The notes beneath the pieces were generated by a model. The model was given only the letters and a program-made list of their open reading frames with translations, did no database searches and was not told where the DNA came from. The translations under genes and the position numbers were made by a program. From assembly GCA_024233935.1 (NCBI GenBank), contig JACKOY010000013.1:1-64000 (forward strand): a stretch of 64,000 nucleotides of DNA, given 5' to 3'. Source of the stretch: Spirochaetales bacterium. GTDB taxonomy: Bacteria > Spirochaetota > Leptospiria > Leptospirales > Leptonemataceae. Shown piece after piece: positions 63,689-64,000 of this stretch (positions within the stretch are counted from its first letter, which is position 1; every line of letters starts with the position of its first letter).

Positions 63689-64000
63689 GAACAGGCTTCG
63701 TCGCGCGTCTCGTGACCTGGGCCGCGGGAGCGGTAGCGATCACGCTTTCCACCATGGTCGCCGCCCATCACGGGAGCGCGAGAGTGCCACCCGGTTTGAG
63801 CACCGGAGGCGTAAGCGTGCCGCGGGACTCGCTTTCGGTATCGGTGGAGCATTTCAAAGGAGAAAGCCAGAACCGAAATCGGACCATAACGACGGCGCGC
63901 GGCGAACTTACGTTGCGGGACGGCCTGCTGGGATTCAGTTTGAGCGTGCCGTACGAATACCTGCATCAGCGCGATCGAGCCGACGCAGGGAGGTACGGAC
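63676..64000 (+). CDS. Exported protein, 5' part only (runs off the window)
   Basis: A GTG at 63676 with a GAGGA ribosome site six bases upstream starts an open frame that continues past the end. The first 35 residues form a signal peptide (LVTWAAGAVAITLSTMVAAH). The mature start, HHGSARVPPGLSTGGVSVPR followed by alternating polar/hydrophobic strands (LSVSVEHFKGES, GELTLRDGLLGFSLSVPYEY), looks like an outer-membrane beta-barrel or transporter-associated protein. Its start overlaps the previous stop by 13 bases. The family cannot be fixed from 108 residues. Confidence 0.6.
   Translation, partial: MFPVRTGFVARLVTWAAGAVAITLSTMVAAHHGSARVPPGLSTGGVSVPRDSLSVSVEHFKGESQNRNRTITTARGELTLRDGLLGFSLSVPYEYLHQRDRADAGRYG

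Overview
The window is a GC-rich bacterial chromosome segment that best fits a spirochaete of the order Leptospirales, outside the low-GC Leptospira core. The main pointers are a DUF1564 protein (40691-41170), a family I know from Leptospira; many lipoproteins with loose spirochaete-type lipoboxes (TLFSC, SFTC, AVAC, LGAC); three tandem DUF5683 envelope proteins; and a long Lhr helicase. This assignment is an inference from family content, since the window holds no rRNA, tRNA or CRISPR array.

Layout. 1-1260: one copy of a dispersed inverted-repeat element, then an ArsR-SRPBCC pair with twin operators. 1269-3403: groES-groEL with CIRCE, promoter and terminator. 3524-7667: three coupled DUF5683 paralogues. 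7777-15264: lhr, an HDOD protein and ligA. 15284-18383: a tightly overlapping operon of a receiver-like protein, thiL, an SGNH lipoprotein and a Fur-family regulator, divergent from a NamZ-type muramidase (18486-19898). 19931-27354: an operon for cytochrome c maturation (ccmE, ccmF, a ccmH-like gene, two unassigned genes, ccmA) preceded by an O-antigen-ligase-like gene. 27416-28069: a protein with a histone-H1-like tail, a membrane helix and LysM.

28161-32563 is the accessory zone: a BtuF-like protein, an orphan Imm11-type immunity gene with a stub upstream, the C-terminal remnant of an XRE-type regulator, a decayed group II intron, and the second copy of the repeat element. 32564-48409 holds a GAF histidine kinase, DUF2809, a CrtI-like oxidoreductase divergent from a TetR with two palindromic operators, several lipoproteins, a C39-like peptidase, a YHS protein, RtcB, DUF1564, a GT-C-like membrane protein, a Bax-inhibitor-1 protein, a sulfatase and a membrane SGNH hydrolase. 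48714-52402 is an RND efflux permease coupled to a TetR. 52511-54781 is an ECF42-type sigma factor with a YCII/DGPF protein and a membrane protein. 54841-62076 holds an adenylate cyclase divergent from a degenerate HD-GYP/LuxR protein, a lipase-like lipoprotein, ilvA, and a hotdog thioesterase divergent from a third TetR. 62208-64000 opens a secreted or metal-related operon that runs off the end.

Most genes look like stable chromosomal housekeeping and envelope functions joined by ATGA-type overlaps. Clear decay is confined to 29972-32360. The least ordinary items are the H1-like/LysM protein, the Cys-type CcmE in an operon that still has a CcmH-like gene, the intron reverse transcriptase whose motif is broken by two compensating deletions, and the hairpin element whose stem is kept by paired changes between two copies.
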